Positions 24,831 to 34,147 of a stretch of DNA of 35,610 nucleotides are shown in pieces. The notes under the pieces are model-generated. The model was not told the DNA's origin. It ran no database searches and saw only the letters and a list, made by a program, of their open reading frames with translations. The stretch lies in assembly GCA_014332815.1 (NCBI GenBank), contig JACSZT010000023.1, positions 1 through 35,610 on the forward strand, read 5' to 3'. Positions within the stretch are counted from its first letter, which is position 1. Each line of letters opens with the position of its first letter. A program made the translations under genes and the position numbers. The DNA is from Weissella confusa. Lineage in GTDB: Bacteria > Bacillota > Bacilli > Lactobacillales > Lactobacillaceae.

Positions 24831-25902
24831 TATATTTTTAACGAATTTTGTTTCTATTTTGATGATACTCCAATTGGGATTTGGATTTTTGAGCTTGACC
24901 TCGTTGATAACCGTATCTGCTGGAGCGTTTTTACAATTGTTGGTTTTTTTGTTTCTATATGTATTTTCAATACTTTTGGATAAAAAAATCCCGTATTGGG
25001 ACGTGATGTTTGCTGGAGCTACGGTTGTTACTGTTTCAATAAATAATTCTCCAGAAATGGTTTCGTTATTTGTATTTTCGATGATTATGTCAGTTTTTTG
25101 GAAGCTAAGCCCGGTCTTAAATATCCCATTACTCTTAAAACGATACTTCGTTTCAGGAATTTTTATATTCTTCATTATAGTTTTTGCATCCGTAGTATTC
25201 GGGTTTAATAATAATGTGATATCAATGTGGCGAATTGACGGCTTTGTAAATAGGCAGTCACTCGGATTTTCCAACCCAAATGCGGCATTAATTTCTTTAG
25301 TTGCACCGATTTTTTCCGGAATTGGATACTTTGTTTATAAGCAGTCGAGAATAGGTCTAATGGGGTTGCTGATTATTGTGTTGTTTGTTTTTGAAAAAAC
25401 ACAATCACGAACTTCGTCATGGGTCATCGTGAGCATCATTGTTGTAATGTTTATAGCATTAAAAAATGGTCTAAAACCCGTTAATAGATTTTTAAAAGGA
25501 ATTACGATTGTAATGCCGTTCTTATTTCTGGCTTTTTCTATGTGGTTGATGTTTAAGAACCCTGTTTTTTTTAACGCTCATTTGTCAGGAAGACCCAATC
25601 TTTATCATAACTTCTATCAACAGTACGGAATTCAACTTTTAGGTCAAAGTGAATTGGAACATGCCATGTTTGATAATAGTTACTTACAGGCTCTGCTATC
25701 AAAGGGATTGTTATTTCTGGTGCTGTTTCTCTTTATAAACATTAGAAATATTTATATTGTGAGGCATATTCCACTGGTTGCGTGGATGTTGTTTGGTGGA
25801 TTTTTTGCATTAGGTGTTACGGAAACAGTGCTTCAACATTTTGAAATATATGTTTCTATTATTATGATTGTATTTTTGATTAATGGAGTGAAGAGTGAAT
25901 GA
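24802..25902 (+). CDS. wzy: Wzy-like EPS polymerase
   Basis: A 366-residue polytopic membrane protein with about ten hydrophobic segments and a long polar loop near residues 245-300 (HLSGRPNLYHNFYQQYG), the loop type where O-antigen ligase/polymerase families keep catalytic residues. SRTSSW near residue 200 is also usual for the family. Sequence is poorly conserved in Wzy proteins, so the call rests on topology and on being the only such protein in the cluster. It overlaps both neighbours, indicating one operon. Confidence 0.82.
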   Translation: MENQLVLKSNIFLTNFVSILMILQLGFGFLSLTSLITVSAGAFLQLLVFLFLYVFSILLDKKIPYWDVMFAGATVVTVSINNSPEMVSLFVFSMIMSVFWKLSPVLNIPLLLKRYFVSGIFIFFIIVFASVVFGFNNNVISMWRIDGFVNRQSLGFSNPNAALISLVAPIFSGIGYFVYKQSRIGLMGLLIIVLFVFEKTQSRTSSWVIVSIIVVMFIALKNGLKPVNRFLKGITIVMPFLFLAFSMWLMFKNPVFFNAHLSGRPNLYHNFYQQYGIQLLGQSELEHAMFDNSYLQALLSKGLLFLVLFLFINIRNIYIVRHIPLVAWMLFGGFFALGVTETVLQHFEIYVSIIMIVFLINGVKSE

Positions 25903-26879
25903 TATCTATAATAATCCCGTTGTTCAATGATAGATGGAATTTAAAGAATTTACTCGAGGATTTAAATAATCAGACCTTTAAAGACTTTAAAGTAATATTT
26001 ATTGATGATGGATCCACAGATAATACTAAAGCGTTATTTGATTCAATAAAAGGTAAATTATTGTTTCGATACAAATATTTTAGAACACAAAATTCTGGAC
26101 AAGCGGCAGCGAGATTTTTTGGCTATAAACAGATTGAATCTGGTACACGTTTTGTAACGTTTGTGGATGGTGATGATCGTATTAAGAACGATTATGTTCG
26201 ATCGTTAGTTGAAAATTTGATGTTGTATGAGGCAGACTTATCAATCGTGAACTACGATTTAATTGAGAATAATAAGGTGCACATTATTCACCCTACACTT
26301 GATACAGTAAGAATCTTAACGGAGGATTTGCCACTTGAATGGATTAGTGAAAAGAACTTTAAGGGGTTTTTGTGGGGAAAAATGTTTAAGGTTGAACTGT
26401 TTGATAGTTTGAACTGGCATACTGAGATGAGATTTTTAGAAGATGTAGCATTGATTAATCAAATTATTCCGAGAGTGTCGAAAGCAGTTTATAGTTCGAT
26501 TCCGCAATATAGATATATACAGAGAAGGAAAAGTTCCGTTCGAGTAGATGTTGCTAGCGAAGAATGGGTGAATGTTATAGAAGTGTTGGATAGCATGCAT
26601 GGTTTGATAAATGACAAAAATGTGGAGCGTGCATTCACTGCCAGATGTGTTAGAACTTTGAGAGGGCTTTTCGAAAGAAGTTCACTGAATACATTAAAGC
26701 GAGATTTCAATCAAATATCAAAAGCTGTGTGCCTTATGAAATATGAGAATAAAACAAATTTAGATTTGGATATTTTTGACTACTTTTTCTATAAGTATGC
26801 CAAATCAAACTTGATGAAACTATTGATTGCGAAGACTAGAAAATCAGCTGTGTTTATCAAACACAAACTAAAGAGGTGA
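25899..26879 (+). CDS. GT2 family glycosyltransferase
   Basis: A 326-residue GT-A enzyme. IIPLFNDRWNLKNLLEDLNN at the N-terminus, VIFIDDGSTDNT for nucleotide binding, and FVDGDDRI as the DxD-type motif identify family GT2. The C-terminal 100 residues are basic and probably contact the membrane. It overlaps wzy by four bases. The sugar and linkage cannot be assigned. Confidence 0.93.
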   Translation: MISIIIPLFNDRWNLKNLLEDLNNQTFKDFKVIFIDDGSTDNTKALFDSIKGKLLFRYKYFRTQNSGQAAARFFGYKQIESGTRFVTFVDGDDRIKNDYVRSLVENLMLYEADLSIVNYDLIENNKVHIIHPTLDTVRILTEDLPLEWISEKNFKGFLWGKMFKVELFDSLNWHTEMRFLEDVALINQIIPRVSKAVYSSIPQYRYIQRRKSSVRVDVASEEWVNVIEVLDSMHGLINDKNVERAFTARCVRTLRGLFERSSLNTLKRDFNQISKAVCLMKYENKTNLDLDIFDYFFYKYAKSNLMKLLIAKTRKSAVFIKHKLKR

Positions 26880-26884
26880 AATTA

Positions 26885-29002
26885 ATGGAAACGACCCCGT
26901 TAATATCCGTTGTGATACCTGTTTACAATGGAGAAAAATATATTGAAAAAACGATAAATTCTATTCTTAAGCAAGAGTATAAAAATATTGAAATTCTGGT
27001 TATCAATGATGGTTCAGTTGATGATACTGCGCAGGTGGTCACTAGGTTAGTTGAAAAAGATAAGAGACTTAGGCTTATAAACCAAAAAAACGCAGGAGTT
27101 TCAACTGCGAGAAACGTGGGTATCGATCATTCAAAGGGAAGGTATATTGCTTTCGTTGATGGAGATGATTTAGTTACTGAAGATTATATTAGTCATCTTT
27201 ACAGTGTAATGGCCCATAATGATGTTGAAATTGTTGCGTCAACTACTATGGATTATTATTCAAGTGAAAAATCAACAAATGAAACTAACGTAAAAATAGT
27301 TTCGGGACAGGAAGCCGCTATCGAGATGTTGTATTACCGTATTCCGATTGGAGTATATTCAAAGTTGTTTGAAGCTGATTTTCTTAAGAAGTCTGTTAGA
27401 TTTATTTCGACATTGAAAATGGGGGAAGGGTTTAATTTCAATACAACAGCCTTTCAAAAAGCTAAATATGTCGCACTTACGGACAAGAAAATCTATCATT
27501 ATCGAACGGATAATCCAGAAAGCGTTACAACTGTATTCTCAATGGAAAAATGGAAAAATGGTTTATTAGCAATTCAAACAATAAAGAGTAATTTTATACA
27601 AGTGACGCCAGCTTTGAATCAAGCATGGGAATACGCGTGGTGGAATACAAATTTTGACGTTTTTAAATTAATGTCTGTAGCGAAAGTTCAGTCATATTAT
27701 CCTGATGAGTTTCAATTTGTAAAATATAACGTCAAGAAATTTGCACTTAGACAAATCTTTTCTTCAATATCCGTAAAACGTCGAATTAGGGCAGGACTAA
27801 TCTATCTGTTTCCACAGATATTTGTGAACTATGACGCTTTTAAGCGCACAAAAGCAATGGAACAAGGTATTCCTGTAGATGGCGCGATTGTTACGTTGAC
27901 AACGAATAATAACTATGGAAATCTCATGCAAAGATGGGCCCTTCAAACATTTTTGAAGAATAACGGATATAACTATGAGCATATTTATTTTCCGGGTTAT
28001 TATTTAAGACAGTATTTAAAGTATCAAAGTATCTTTGCTTGGCCAGCCAGGTCGGCAGTTAGGATTTTAAAAAACAAACGTCCTTTCTTTAAGAAGACAG
28101 CATCACTTTATAACTACAGACAAATGTCAAATTTTGCAAGCAAAAAACTAAAACAACGCAGATACTCAAAAAAAATAATGAAGCAATATAAGAACTTCAT
28201 TGTGGGATCTGACCAAGTGTTTAATTTCGGGGTGATAAGTTCAGAATTTCTGGTGCCATGGAAAACATTTTTATTAGAAGATGCAACCGAAAATAGTAAT
28301 AGGATTAGTTATGCTGCTAGTTTTGGATCGAAGTCTTTGAGCAAGGATAATCCGCTGTATTCAGCCTCGGTACGGGAATTGATGCAGAAATTCAATGCAA
28401 TTTCAGTTAGAGAAAAATCTGGTATACAAATTGTTAAAGATGCATGGAACTCAGACGCAGTAGATGTGGTTGATCCCACACTACTGTTAAAAGCACAAGA
28501 CTACTCAGAAATAATTGAAAAGGTTGAGAAAACATATAATCTATTCTATTTTGTTCTACGTGATGATGATAATCATACCATTGTACAGACAACTAAACGA
28601 TTTGCCACAGAAGAAAATAAGTCTGTAGGTGGAATTATTGGATATGGACCAGGTGAAAAGAAAAGTGTCGGACAATGGCTAAATCACATTTCATCTAGCG
28701 ATTTAGTTATCACCGATAGTTTTCACGGAGTTGTTTTTTCTATTATTTTTAACACCAATTTCGTTGTTGTGAACAGAACAGGAAATGGTTCTATTAGCGC
28801 AGCTTCAGAACGGTACAAAAATTTGCTTGATGGATTAGGTATCTCTGGACGAATGCTGTCGGTTGAAGAATTTAAAAATGCTGACCTTTCTTTGCTTCAA
28901 CCTATAGATTGGAACGAAGTAAATGATCGACTAGCAGAATCACGGTTGAATAGTGCTGATTGGTTGTTAAACAATATTAAAAAGGAGGACTCACGTGGCT
29001 AG
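26885..29002 (+). CDS. Fusion: GT2 glycosyltransferase and polysaccharide pyruvyl transferase-like domain
   Basis: A 705-residue two-domain protein. Residues 1-230 are a GT2 glycosyltransferase (VVIPVYNGEKYIEKT, ILVINDGSVDDT, AFVDGDDLVTEDYI). After a helical linker, residues from about 325 to the end fit the polysaccharide pyruvyl transferase family (TTNNNYGNLMQRWALQTFL, FIVGSDQVFNFG, ISYAASFGS, ISVREKSG, DVVDPTLL, VITDSFHGVVFSII). The enzyme could add a sugar and decorate it with a pyruvyl ketal from phosphoenolpyruvate. These are usually separate proteins. ATG 26885 has AGAGGTGA just upstream; GTG 26876 lies inside that site. Confidence 0.9.
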   Translation: METTPLISVVIPVYNGEKYIEKTINSILKQEYKNIEILVINDGSVDDTAQVVTRLVEKDKRLRLINQKNAGVSTARNVGIDHSKGRYIAFVDGDDLVTEDYISHLYSVMAHNDVEIVASTTMDYYSSEKSTNETNVKIVSGQEAAIEMLYYRIPIGVYSKLFEADFLKKSVRFISTLKMGEGFNFNTTAFQKAKYVALTDKKIYHYRTDNPESVTTVFSMEKWKNGLLAIQTIKSNFIQVTPALNQAWEYAWWNTNFDVFKLMSVAKVQSYYPDEFQFVKYNVKKFALRQIFSSISVKRRIRAGLIYLFPQIFVNYDAFKRTKAMEQGIPVDGAIVTLTTNNNYGNLMQRWALQTFLKNNGYNYEHIYFPGYYLRQYLKYQSIFAWPARSAVRILKNKRPFFKKTASLYNYRQMSNFASKKLKQRRYSKKIMKQYKNFIVGSDQVFNFGVISSEFLVPWKTFLLEDATENSNRISYAASFGSKSLSKDNPLYSASVRELMQKFNAISVREKSGIQIVKDAWNSDAVDVVDPTLLLKAQDYSEIIEKVEKTYNLFYFVLRDDDNHTIVQTTKRFATEENKSVGGIIGYGPGEKKSVGQWLNHISSSDLVITDSFHGVVFSIIFNTNFVVVNRTGNGSISAASERYKNLLDGLGISGRMLSVEEFKNADLSLLQPIDWNEVNDRLAESRLNSADWLLNNIKKEDSRG

Positions 29003-30413
29003 GTCTTCGGGTGGTGAGCTAATAAAAAATACAATTATTATCGGCTCAAGTAAAATAATTATCGCTGCCATTAGTTTCTTACTACTTCCAATTATGACAA
29101 AACACTTGAGCGTGTCGGATTACGGTGTAGTTGATCTTGCGTTATCATATGTTGCCTTAATGACACCTATCCTTCTTTTAGGGCTTGATGTGGGTGCGTT
29201 AAGATTTTTAATTGAAGCGCGTGGAGATAATGTTCAAAAGGCAAAAGTTGTTTCAAGCTTATTGGTGCTAGTTGTTATTGCCCTGATTGTTGGTACTTCT
29301 GTCTTTATTTTGGTGAATAGCATATTTTCTTTGAACCTAAAAAATTATTTGATTTTGTATTTTCTGTCAGCAGTTGTTTTTTCTTTGTCACAGCAGATGA
29401 TTCGAGGAGATGGAAATAATTTTGTGTTTTCAGTAACTTCTTTAACGTATGCAATTGTGTCAGCCACATTAATTATTACAGGCTTGATGTTCTTTAATTT
29501 TAAGGTAGAAGGAATAATTGTTTCTTACGTTATTGCGGCGTTTATTTCGTCTATGATTAATTTTGCAACGGTAAGAGTATGGAAGTTTTGGTCTTTCAAT
29601 TCGATTGATAAAAACTTAATGAAGCGCATGATTTCATATTCTTTACCAATTGTCCCAAATGGAATATCCGGTTGGGTGTTTCGAGTTTCGGATCGTACGA
29701 TTATTTCAATTGTAATAGGAAGTGCGGCAAATGGAATTTACGCGATTTCAAATAAGTTTTCTAACGTTTTGGGTGTGTTAGATAATGTTCTATATACTAG
29801 TTGGGCTGAAGCGGCTGCGGTTCATATTAATGATGAAGATAGGGACGTTTTTTTCTCGAAAGTATTTAATACAGAATTGAGTCTGTTTGGTTATGCTTCA
29901 ATGATAGCAATTCCATCTGTTGGCGTTATTTTCCCTTTTTTTGTAGATAAGGCATTTTATGATGCATATCTGTATTTTCCGCCATTGGTTGTAGGAGTTG
30001 TGCTAAATTTTGTAGTTGGTTTTTACTCAGTAATTTATCTGGCTAAAATGTTAACAAAACAAGTAATGGTTACATCAGTAGTCGGGGCAGTGATAAATGT
30101 CCTCCTAAACATAACATTTGTCGGAATTATTGGTATTTGGGCCGCAGCATTATCAACGGCGGTTACATTTGGTGTATTGGCTGTTTACAGGCACTTTGAT
30201 TTAAAGAAATATATTAACTTATCTATCGACTGGTCATCTGTGTCAATGATGATGATTGGATTTTTTGGAGTTTTAGTTCTGTATTACATGAATTCCCTTA
30301 TATGGAATGTCGTGGGAATAATTCTTTCAACAACGCTTGCGATTCTAGGACACCGAGTTGTTTTAACAGATATGTTTAGAAAAATTTGGAATAAAGTACC
30401 ATCTAAGAAATAA
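28995..30413 (+). CDS. wzx: Wzx-type EPS flippase
   Basis: A 472-residue protein with about 12-14 membrane segments. The N-terminus (NTIIIGSSKIIIAAISFLLL and then MTKHLSVSDYG) is typical of the polysaccharide transporter (PST/RfbX) family. It would flip the lipid-linked repeat unit across the membrane for Wzy. It starts with GTG at 28995, supported by AAAGGAGG six bases upstream, and overlaps the preceding gene by eight bases. Confidence 0.92.
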   Translation: MARSSGGELIKNTIIIGSSKIIIAAISFLLLPIMTKHLSVSDYGVVDLALSYVALMTPILLLGLDVGALRFLIEARGDNVQKAKVVSSLLVLVVIALIVGTSVFILVNSIFSLNLKNYLILYFLSAVVFSLSQQMIRGDGNNFVFSVTSLTYAIVSATLIITGLMFFNFKVEGIIVSYVIAAFISSMINFATVRVWKFWSFNSIDKNLMKRMISYSLPIVPNGISGWVFRVSDRTIISIVIGSAANGIYAISNKFSNVLGVLDNVLYTSWAEAAAVHINDEDRDVFFSKVFNTELSLFGYASMIAIPSVGVIFPFFVDKAFYDAYLYFPPLVVGVVLNFVVGFYSVIYLAKMLTKQVMVTSVVGAVINVLLNITFVGIIGIWAAALSTAVTFGVLAVYRHFDLKKYINLSIDWSSVSMMMIGFFGVLVLYYMNSLIWNVVGIILSTTLAILGHRVVLTDMFRKIWNKVPSKK

Positions 30414-30557
30414 AATAACTTAAGACCTATCATGAAAAGGTTTAATACAATTCTTTGGTATACGTCTTGTGTTTTCGTGTCAGGCTTCTAAAAATATTCT
30501 TCTCAGTTTATAAAGGTACTAAACTAACTTATGAAGGAATGATGACTGGAGGATTCG

Positions 30558-31100
30558 ATGAATAAATATGGTATAAAAGACTATATAAAATATGACGTTA
30601 TTAGATATAGGGGTGAATTTACGGTTAAAAATTTTCTGGTTTTATTTGCTTTTAACAAAGGATTTCGCGTGACATTTTGGTTCAGGATGGCTCAATCTCA
30701 AACCTTTGGGAATAGGGTTGTTAGAGGGATAGCCAGATTGAGTCAATTACGAACAGGAATTCAATTGGGGCTAGATACAAAAATTGGTTACGGCTTATAT
30801 ATAGGCCATAGTGGACCGATTGTTGTTAACCCAGGAACAACAATTGGTAACAATGTAAACATATCTCAATTTACAACTATCTGATCTAATTCAAACCGTT
30901 TTGCTAAAATTGGAAATAACGTTTATATCGGGCCTGGAGTTTCTGTGGTTGAGGGTGTCTTAATTGGGGATAATGCAACAATAGGAGCTGGAAGTGTTGT
31001 TACAAAGGATATACCATCTAAAGCAACAGCTGCAGGTAATTATGCTAAGGTACTGAATTATAATCAACCCGGAAGGTATATTAATAATAAATGGCTTTAA
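30558..31100 (+). pseudogene. EPS serine-acetyltransferase-like O-acetyltransferase with in-frame TGA
   Basis: A 180-codon gene of the left-handed beta-helix acetyltransferase family (CysE/EpsH-like). The N-terminal 108 codons end at TGA (30882-30884) right after QFTTI, and the same frame continues through IGNNVYIGPGVSVVEG and AGSVVTKDIPSKATAAGNYA to TAA at 31098. In homologues the position is usually Gly in a TIGSN-like turn, so GGA to TGA by one base change is the simplest explanation. The truncated product lacks most of the hexapeptide coils and should be inactive. The 144 bases before it hold no gene. A sequencing error is possible. Confidence 0.85.
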
Positions 31101-31171
31101 AAGTGGTTAGTAGCTGTGGTGGACTTAGAGAGTTGAATTATTTGGATATGATTTCATAGCACTAAAATATT

Positions 31172-31213
31172 AAGCGCCCCGATTTGACTCTATGTCAGAT
31201 TGGGGCGCTTTTT
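31172..31213 (+). terminator. Rho-independent terminator of the EPS operon
   Basis: AAGCGCCCC pairs with GGGGCGCTT across a 21-base interior that itself can pair (TGAC/GTCA), followed by TTTTT. It ends the long EPS transcript. The 162 bases from here to the end of the converging LytR-type gene (31214-31375) show no gene. Confidence 0.92.
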
Positions 31214-31375
31214 AACTTTTAAATATTGGCATTGCTGGGAGATTTTTAATTTAATTCAAATTGGATTTGAGATTAATGAGGTGCATTTGGACAGGTTTCT
31301 TATAGAGAAAATAAAAAGTACCGCTGGAACAATTAATCCAGTAGTACTAAAAATATGGGAATGTATTTTTATAGT

Positions 31376-32275
31376 TTATTCGGTCGCATTCAATGCATTT
31401 TCAATTTCGTTATGAACGCGTTGGAATTCAGAATCAGAAATGATTTGGTATGAAACGCCATTATCCATTTCACCGGTACCCTTGAGTTGATCACGGTTAA
31501 TGGTTTGAGCAGAATCACGATACCTAGTGGCTAAGTTGCGTAATGAATTAAGCGAAATGTTTGAACGAACATTGTCAGATACTGCATTTAGGAAATCGTT
31601 TGAGAGAACGCTAGAAGGATCATTTTTCAGCTTATTAATTACTGATTCAATTACGAGTTGTTGGCGGATTTGGCGACCGTAGTCTCCTTGTGGATCGTCG
31701 TAACGCATACGTGAGAATTGCAATGCTTGTGCACCATCCATGTGGTACGTTTTACCTTCTGTGAATGAATAACCTTCATAGTCAAATGTTAATGGTGACT
31801 TTACATCGACACCTCCAACGGCATTAACAAGTTGCTTCAAACCGCTCATGTTGACCAAGAGATAACCATCTAGTTTGATATTAAGCAATTTGTCAACTGC
31901 GTGTACTGCAGCTTCAGAATTACCGTATGCGTACGCCGCATTAAGCTTAGCATCAACACCGTCGATTTGAATCTTGGTGTCACGTTCAATCGAAATCATT
32001 GTTGTGGTTTTTGAGGTTGGATTCACAACCATAACCATCATTGTATCGGTACGACCTTTATAATTACGGCCTAATGCACCAGTGTCTGTACCGAGAAGTA
32101 GGTAAGCGACGGATTTTCCGGCTTTTGTTTTCATATCTGAAACTTGGCTCAATGTGCTGTCCATCGAGTGAATCTTTGAAGTTGTGTTGTGTAGTGCGAA
32201 CGCAGCGATTCCCCCACCAATCATAACCAGGGTAACTGCGATACCCAAACCCCAAAGTAATACCTTTTTAATCAT
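31376..32275 (-). CDS. LytR-CpsA-Psr family protein (polymer attachment to cell wall)
   Basis: A 299-residue membrane-anchored phosphotransferase that attaches lipid-linked polymers to peptidoglycan. There is an N-terminal anchor (about 5-28), then LLLGTDTGALGRNYKGRTDT, MISIERDTKI with the key Arg and Asp, LNAAYAYG, VNAVGGVDV, LQFSRMRYDDPQGDYGR; all are LCP motifs. The minus-strand start has AAGGAG seven bases upstream. It converges on the EPS operon and diverges from the phosphatase gene, so the polymer may be wall-linked. In many lactic EPS clusters this gene comes first in the operon; here it is separate and reversed. Confidence 0.95.
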   Translation of the reverse strand: MIKKVLLWGLGIAVTLVMIGGGIAAFALHNTTSKIHSMDSTLSQVSDMKTKAGKSVAYLLLGTDTGALGRNYKGRTDTMMVMVVNPTSKTTTMISIERDTKIQIDGVDAKLNAAYAYGNSEAAVHAVDKLLNIKLDGYLLVNMSGLKQLVNAVGGVDVKSPLTFDYEGYSFTEGKTYHMDGAQALQFSRMRYDDPQGDYGRQIRQQLVIESVINKLKNDPSSVLSNDFLNAVSDNVRSNISLNSLRNLATRYRDSAQTINRDQLKGTGEMDNGVSYQIISDSEFQRVHNEIENALNATE

Positions 32276-32378
32276 GGGAAAACTCCTTAAAATGTATTCA
32301 ACCTAAGAATAATTATATAATAATCCGTTAATAATTGGGGTATAGTCAAAGAAAGAGAAAATTTTTAAGGAGACAGAC

Positions 32379-33146
32379 ATGATTGATATTCACAGTCACT
32401 TATTACCGGGCATTGATGATGGTTCAGAGAATTTGAACGTTTCGTTACAGATGGCGCGCGATGCGGTGGCGGATGGTGTGACACACGCACTTATGACACC
32501 ACACCATATGAACGGACGTTATGTTAATCATGCATTAGACGTGATTAAGCTAACGGCTGATTTTCAAACGGAATTGAACAATGCGAATATTCCATTGAAG
32601 GTTTTCCCATCGCAAGAGGTTCGCATCAATGGTGACTTATTGTCAGCCTTGGATGAAGGTGATATTCTGACGACAGATGATCAAGGAATGTATATATTAA
32701 TCGAATTGCCTTCTAATGATGTGCCGTCGTTTACATCAGACATGTTATTTCGTGTTCAACAACGTGGATTAAAACCGGTTATTGTTCATCCAGAAAGAAA
32801 CACTCGGTTAATGAACAAACCAGATCTGCTGTATGATATGGTATCATCGGGTGCCTATACACAAGTTACAGCTAGCTCATACGTTGGGATATTCGGGAAA
32901 TCAGTAACAGCGTTTAGTGAAGATATTATTGCAAATGGACTAGCACATATGATTGCATCTGATGCACACCATATTCCGGGGCGTAAATATAATATGCGCG
33001 CGGCATTTGACAAACTCACTACACAATATGGGCAAAGCCTAGTTAACGAATTTGATAATAATGCCAGGGCATTGGTGAATGGTGAACCATTAGTTCGCTG
33101 GCATGAAACACCTATTAAAAAGAAGATGTTCTTCTCTGCCTATTAA
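32379..33146 (+). CDS. epsD: PHP-family protein-tyrosine phosphatase (CpsB/Wzb type)
   Basis: A 255-residue metal-dependent phosphatase that removes phosphate from the EpsC tyrosine tail. IDIHSHLLPGIDDG gives the first metal ligands (His5, His7), MTPHHMNGRY, SQEVRINGD, PVIVHPERN and IASDAHH supply the rest; this is the CpsB/YwqE PHP domain. AAGGAGACAGAC precedes the ATG. It is transcribed from the 103-base region shared with the divergent LytR-type gene, apart from epsB and epsC, and is the last EPS gene. Confidence 0.95.
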   Translation: MIDIHSHLLPGIDDGSENLNVSLQMARDAVADGVTHALMTPHHMNGRYVNHALDVIKLTADFQTELNNANIPLKVFPSQEVRINGDLLSALDEGDILTTDDQGMYILIELPSNDVPSFTSDMLFRVQQRGLKPVIVHPERNTRLMNKPDLLYDMVSSGAYTQVTASSYVGIFGKSVTAFSEDIIANGLAHMIASDAHHIPGRKYNMRAAFDKLTTQYGQSLVNEFDNNARALVNGEPLVRWHETPIKKKMFFSAY

Positions 33147-33151
33147 TGTAA

Positions 33152-33173
33152 GAATAGGGTTGGCCTTATTCTG
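33152..33173 (+). terminator. Probable terminator after the phosphatase gene
   Basis: AGAATAGG pairs with CCTTATTCT (one bulged T, 5-base loop) six bases after the stop. A T-rich stretch follows only about 17 bases later (GTTTTTCTGG), so efficiency is doubtful. Confidence 0.5.
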
Positions 33174-33369
33174 AGATTCTGTCCTAGTTTTTCTGGGTTG
33201 GTAAAATTGCATCATATGGGATATTTTATTCATGGATATACGTAATGAAACGAAAGACAAAATTAATTAGACCTATACCAAAGGGAGTTAACATAACATC
33301 GATTATCCCAAGTTATAGGTTTATCAAGGCCTGATCGCCCCTTGTGATTTTTGCAATTTCACAAACTCA

Positions 33370-33417
33370 AAAAAAGCCCAATTCACTCACTTCACAAGCG
33401 GGGAATTGGGCTTTTTT
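33370..33417. terminator. Strong bidirectional terminator at the EPS module edge
   Basis: AAAAAAGCCCAATTC (33370-33384) pairs perfectly with GAATTGGGCTTTTTT (33403-33417). T-runs exist on both strands. It separates the EPS region from the mobilization region. Between 33174 and 33369 I see no gene or recognisable IS end. Confidence 0.92.
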
Positions 33418-33825
33418 CACAATCTATACCAATTAAACGTTTAGAAAGAATTTCTGCAATAATTGAACCTTACACTAGTATTCTATCACTAAGATATTTT
33501 TATAGCACTAGTTAGTATATTAGCAATCCCTATCACAAATTATATGTTAGTATCGCAACACAACATTACATATAATCTAATCAATTTAAGTTCTGAATTT
33601 TTTTAAATTATAGACATGTAAAATTCCTTATTTTTGACACAAATAAACATTTAATTATTGCTTATATATAAGTGAACTATCATTCTTTTATACGCTGCTA
33701 ATTCATAACTAAAAATAGTAACAATATACAGAACATAATGCGTCATAATTTACAAAATAAAATGATTTAAAAACAAACATTATAGTTCCCGAAAGGGGAC
33801 ACCATTTATTAAATGAATTATGCAA
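33418..33825. other. AT-rich stretch without genes
   Basis: About 400 bases, very AT-rich, with many stop codons in all frames and no ORF worth calling. The only local structure is a small CCC-GAAA-GGGG hairpin at 33788-33798. It could be decayed DNA at the EPS insertion edge or a melting region near oriT; nothing in it decides. Confidence 0.6.
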
Positions 33826-33886
33826 AAAAATATCAAAATAAAAAAGATAGATCATGATGAACTATCTTTTTTATTTTGATATTTTT
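33826..33886. terminator. 25-bp hairpin terminator overlapping the end of the accessory gene
   Basis: 33826-33850 pairs without mismatch with 33862-33886 (AAAAATATCAAAATAAAAAA... and its complement), leaving an 11-base loop. The stop codon of the minus-strand gene (33852-33854) lies in the loop, so the last codons form one arm. A/T runs at the outer ends allow termination in either direction. Confidence 0.88.
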
Positions 33887-34133
33887 CAGGCTTATTATTT
33901 TTAACATAATCTGCAAATATTTTTAGTAAAGATTCAGTTTCATCTACTGATAGATTTTCAATATCAAAATACTTATCAAGTAATGCACCTTTTTGAATCA
34001 ATTTGCGAGTACGTATTTTGCGTTCTTTGTTTGACTCATAATACTTACTTTGCTTAATTAGTAACTCATTTTTTTGAATCTTTTTTTCTAGTTCATTTTT
34101 TTGTTTAACTAGCTTATCCAGATTATCATTCAT
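33852..34133 (-). CDS. DUF3847-like mobilization accessory protein
   Basis: A 93-residue basic protein with an N-terminal coiled coil (DKLVKQKNELEKKIQKNELL) and the stretch KERKIRTRKLIQKGALLDKY, which matches the R-x-R-x-LIxxGA pattern of small DUF3847-type proteins found beside MobA/MobQ relaxases. A relaxosome accessory role is likely. It is the second gene of a minus-strand pair in the first DNA to enter the recipient. The ribosome site is poor, so translation may be coupled to the gene before it. Confidence 0.75.
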   Translation of the reverse strand: MNDNLDKLVKQKNELEKKIQKNELLIKQSKYYESNKERKIRTRKLIQKGALLDKYFDIENLSVDETESLLKIFADYVKNNKPEKYQNKKDSSS

Positions 34134-34147
34134 GGTTATTTATCTAC

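Noticed and set aside
24810..25274. 154-residue - ORF
   Set aside because: Lies wholly opposite the wzy gene, whose membrane-protein codon pattern makes long reverse frames; no promoter or ribosome site.
31200..31415. 71-residue + ORF between the EPS terminator and LytR-type gene
   Set aside because: Begins inside the terminator and ends in the complementary strand of the LCP gene; no ribosome site.
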